A stretch of DNA of 64,000 nucleotides from Lederbergia lenta NBRC 16444. GTDB lineage: Bacteria > Bacillota > Bacilli > Bacillales > Bacillaceae_C. The notes under the pieces are model-generated. The model made no database searches. It saw nothing but the letters and a program-made list of their open reading frames with translations, and was not told where the DNA came from. Positions 63,920 to 64,000 of the stretch are shown here, piece by piece (position 1 is the first letter of the stretch; every line of letters begins with the position of its first letter). The DNA is taken from the NCBI RefSeq assembly GCF_001591545.1, contig NZ_BCVC01000004.1, positions 173,385 to 237,384 on the forward strand, given 5' to 3'. The translations under genes and the position numbers were made by a program.

Positions 63920-64000
63920 TTATCGTAGTTCAGTAAAAGCGAGCGAAAGGTGACCATCAACTAGTCACCCCTGCAGCTGAGCGTCTAAAAATGCTAAAGG
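63920..64000 (+). repeat. Start of a second family 2 repeat, cut by the window end
   Basis: GAGCGAAAGGTGACCATCAA then CTAGTCACCCCTGCAGCTGA aligns with 45801-45850 (GAGCGTG..AATATCAACTAGTAACCCC-GTCAGCT). The tandem array, if present, lies beyond the window. Confidence 0.65.

Overview
The window comes from a low-GC, Gram-positive, endospore-forming member of the Bacillales. The evidence is gene order: rpoE-pyrG-ywjG-spo0F-fba-murAB-rho-rpmE-tdk-prfA-prmC-spoIIR-ywlC-mntP-ywlE-rpiB-ywlG-glyA-upp-mnaA-atpIBEFHAGDC-ywzB-ywmB-murAA-spoIID-spoIIQ-spoIIID-mbl-flhOP-fabZ-ywpF-ssbB-ywqA-ywqB, which is essentially the Bacillus subtilis arrangement. Six sporulation genes (spo0F, spoIIR, spoIID, spoIIQ, spoIIID, plus mbl-linked order) support a spore former. 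I cannot decide between Bacillaceae and Planococcaceae from sequence reading alone.

Layout. Bases 1-8370 hold a plus-strand acyl-CoA degradation operon: thiolase, 3-hydroxybutyryl-CoA dehydrogenase, two acyl-CoA dehydrogenases, a TetR regulator and a fused B12-dependent acyl-CoA mutase (icmF). Bases 9.1-18.3 kb are housekeeping genes around rpoE-pyrG, spo0F, fba, murAB, rho, rpmE and tdk, with a well-preserved CTP-sensing pyrG attenuator and a sigma-H promoter for spo0F. Bases 18.3-21.8 kb are an accessory insert carrying an MMPL/RND transporter and gene debris between two copies of the tdk terminator. Bases 21.9-33.8 kb run from prfA to mnaA and include a cluster of DnaA boxes at ywlC. Bases 33.8-41.9 kb are the F1Fo ATP synthase operon, which has unusually long intercistronic gaps. 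Bases 41.9-51.9 kb hold cell-wall, sporulation, cytoskeletal and flagellar genes and fabZ. Bases 52.2-58.7 kb hold a small lipoprotein, ywpF, ssbB, and on the minus strand an SNF2 helicase with a SWIM zinc-finger partner. Bases 58.8-64 kb hold a LysM/NlpC cell-wall hydrolase, nagAB and a CmpX-like membrane protein.

How genes work together. IcmF would interconvert isobutyryl-CoA and n-butyryl-CoA, and its operon neighbours could oxidise the straight-chain product to acetyl-CoA (the enoyl-CoA hydratase is not in the window). upp and pyrG serve pyrimidine nucleotides; glyA serves one-carbon supply; murAB, murAA, mnaA, nagAB and fabZ serve envelope precursors. spo0F through spoIIID cover phosphorelay entry, sigma-E activation signalling, engulfment and mother-cell regulation.

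Non-gene structure is the most interesting part: an interspersed multi-hairpin repeat present in three copies (about 8.83, 31.43 and 39.73 kb), two of them abutting stop codons, one inside the ATP synthase operon; a second repeat family with an exact 21-bp tandem period (45.8 kb and the window end); duplicated terminators bounding the MMPL insert; the DnaA-box cluster; a perfect cre site before fba; and a coding 27-bp minisatellite in spoIIQ. I saw no rRNA, tRNA, CRISPR array or intact transposase gene.
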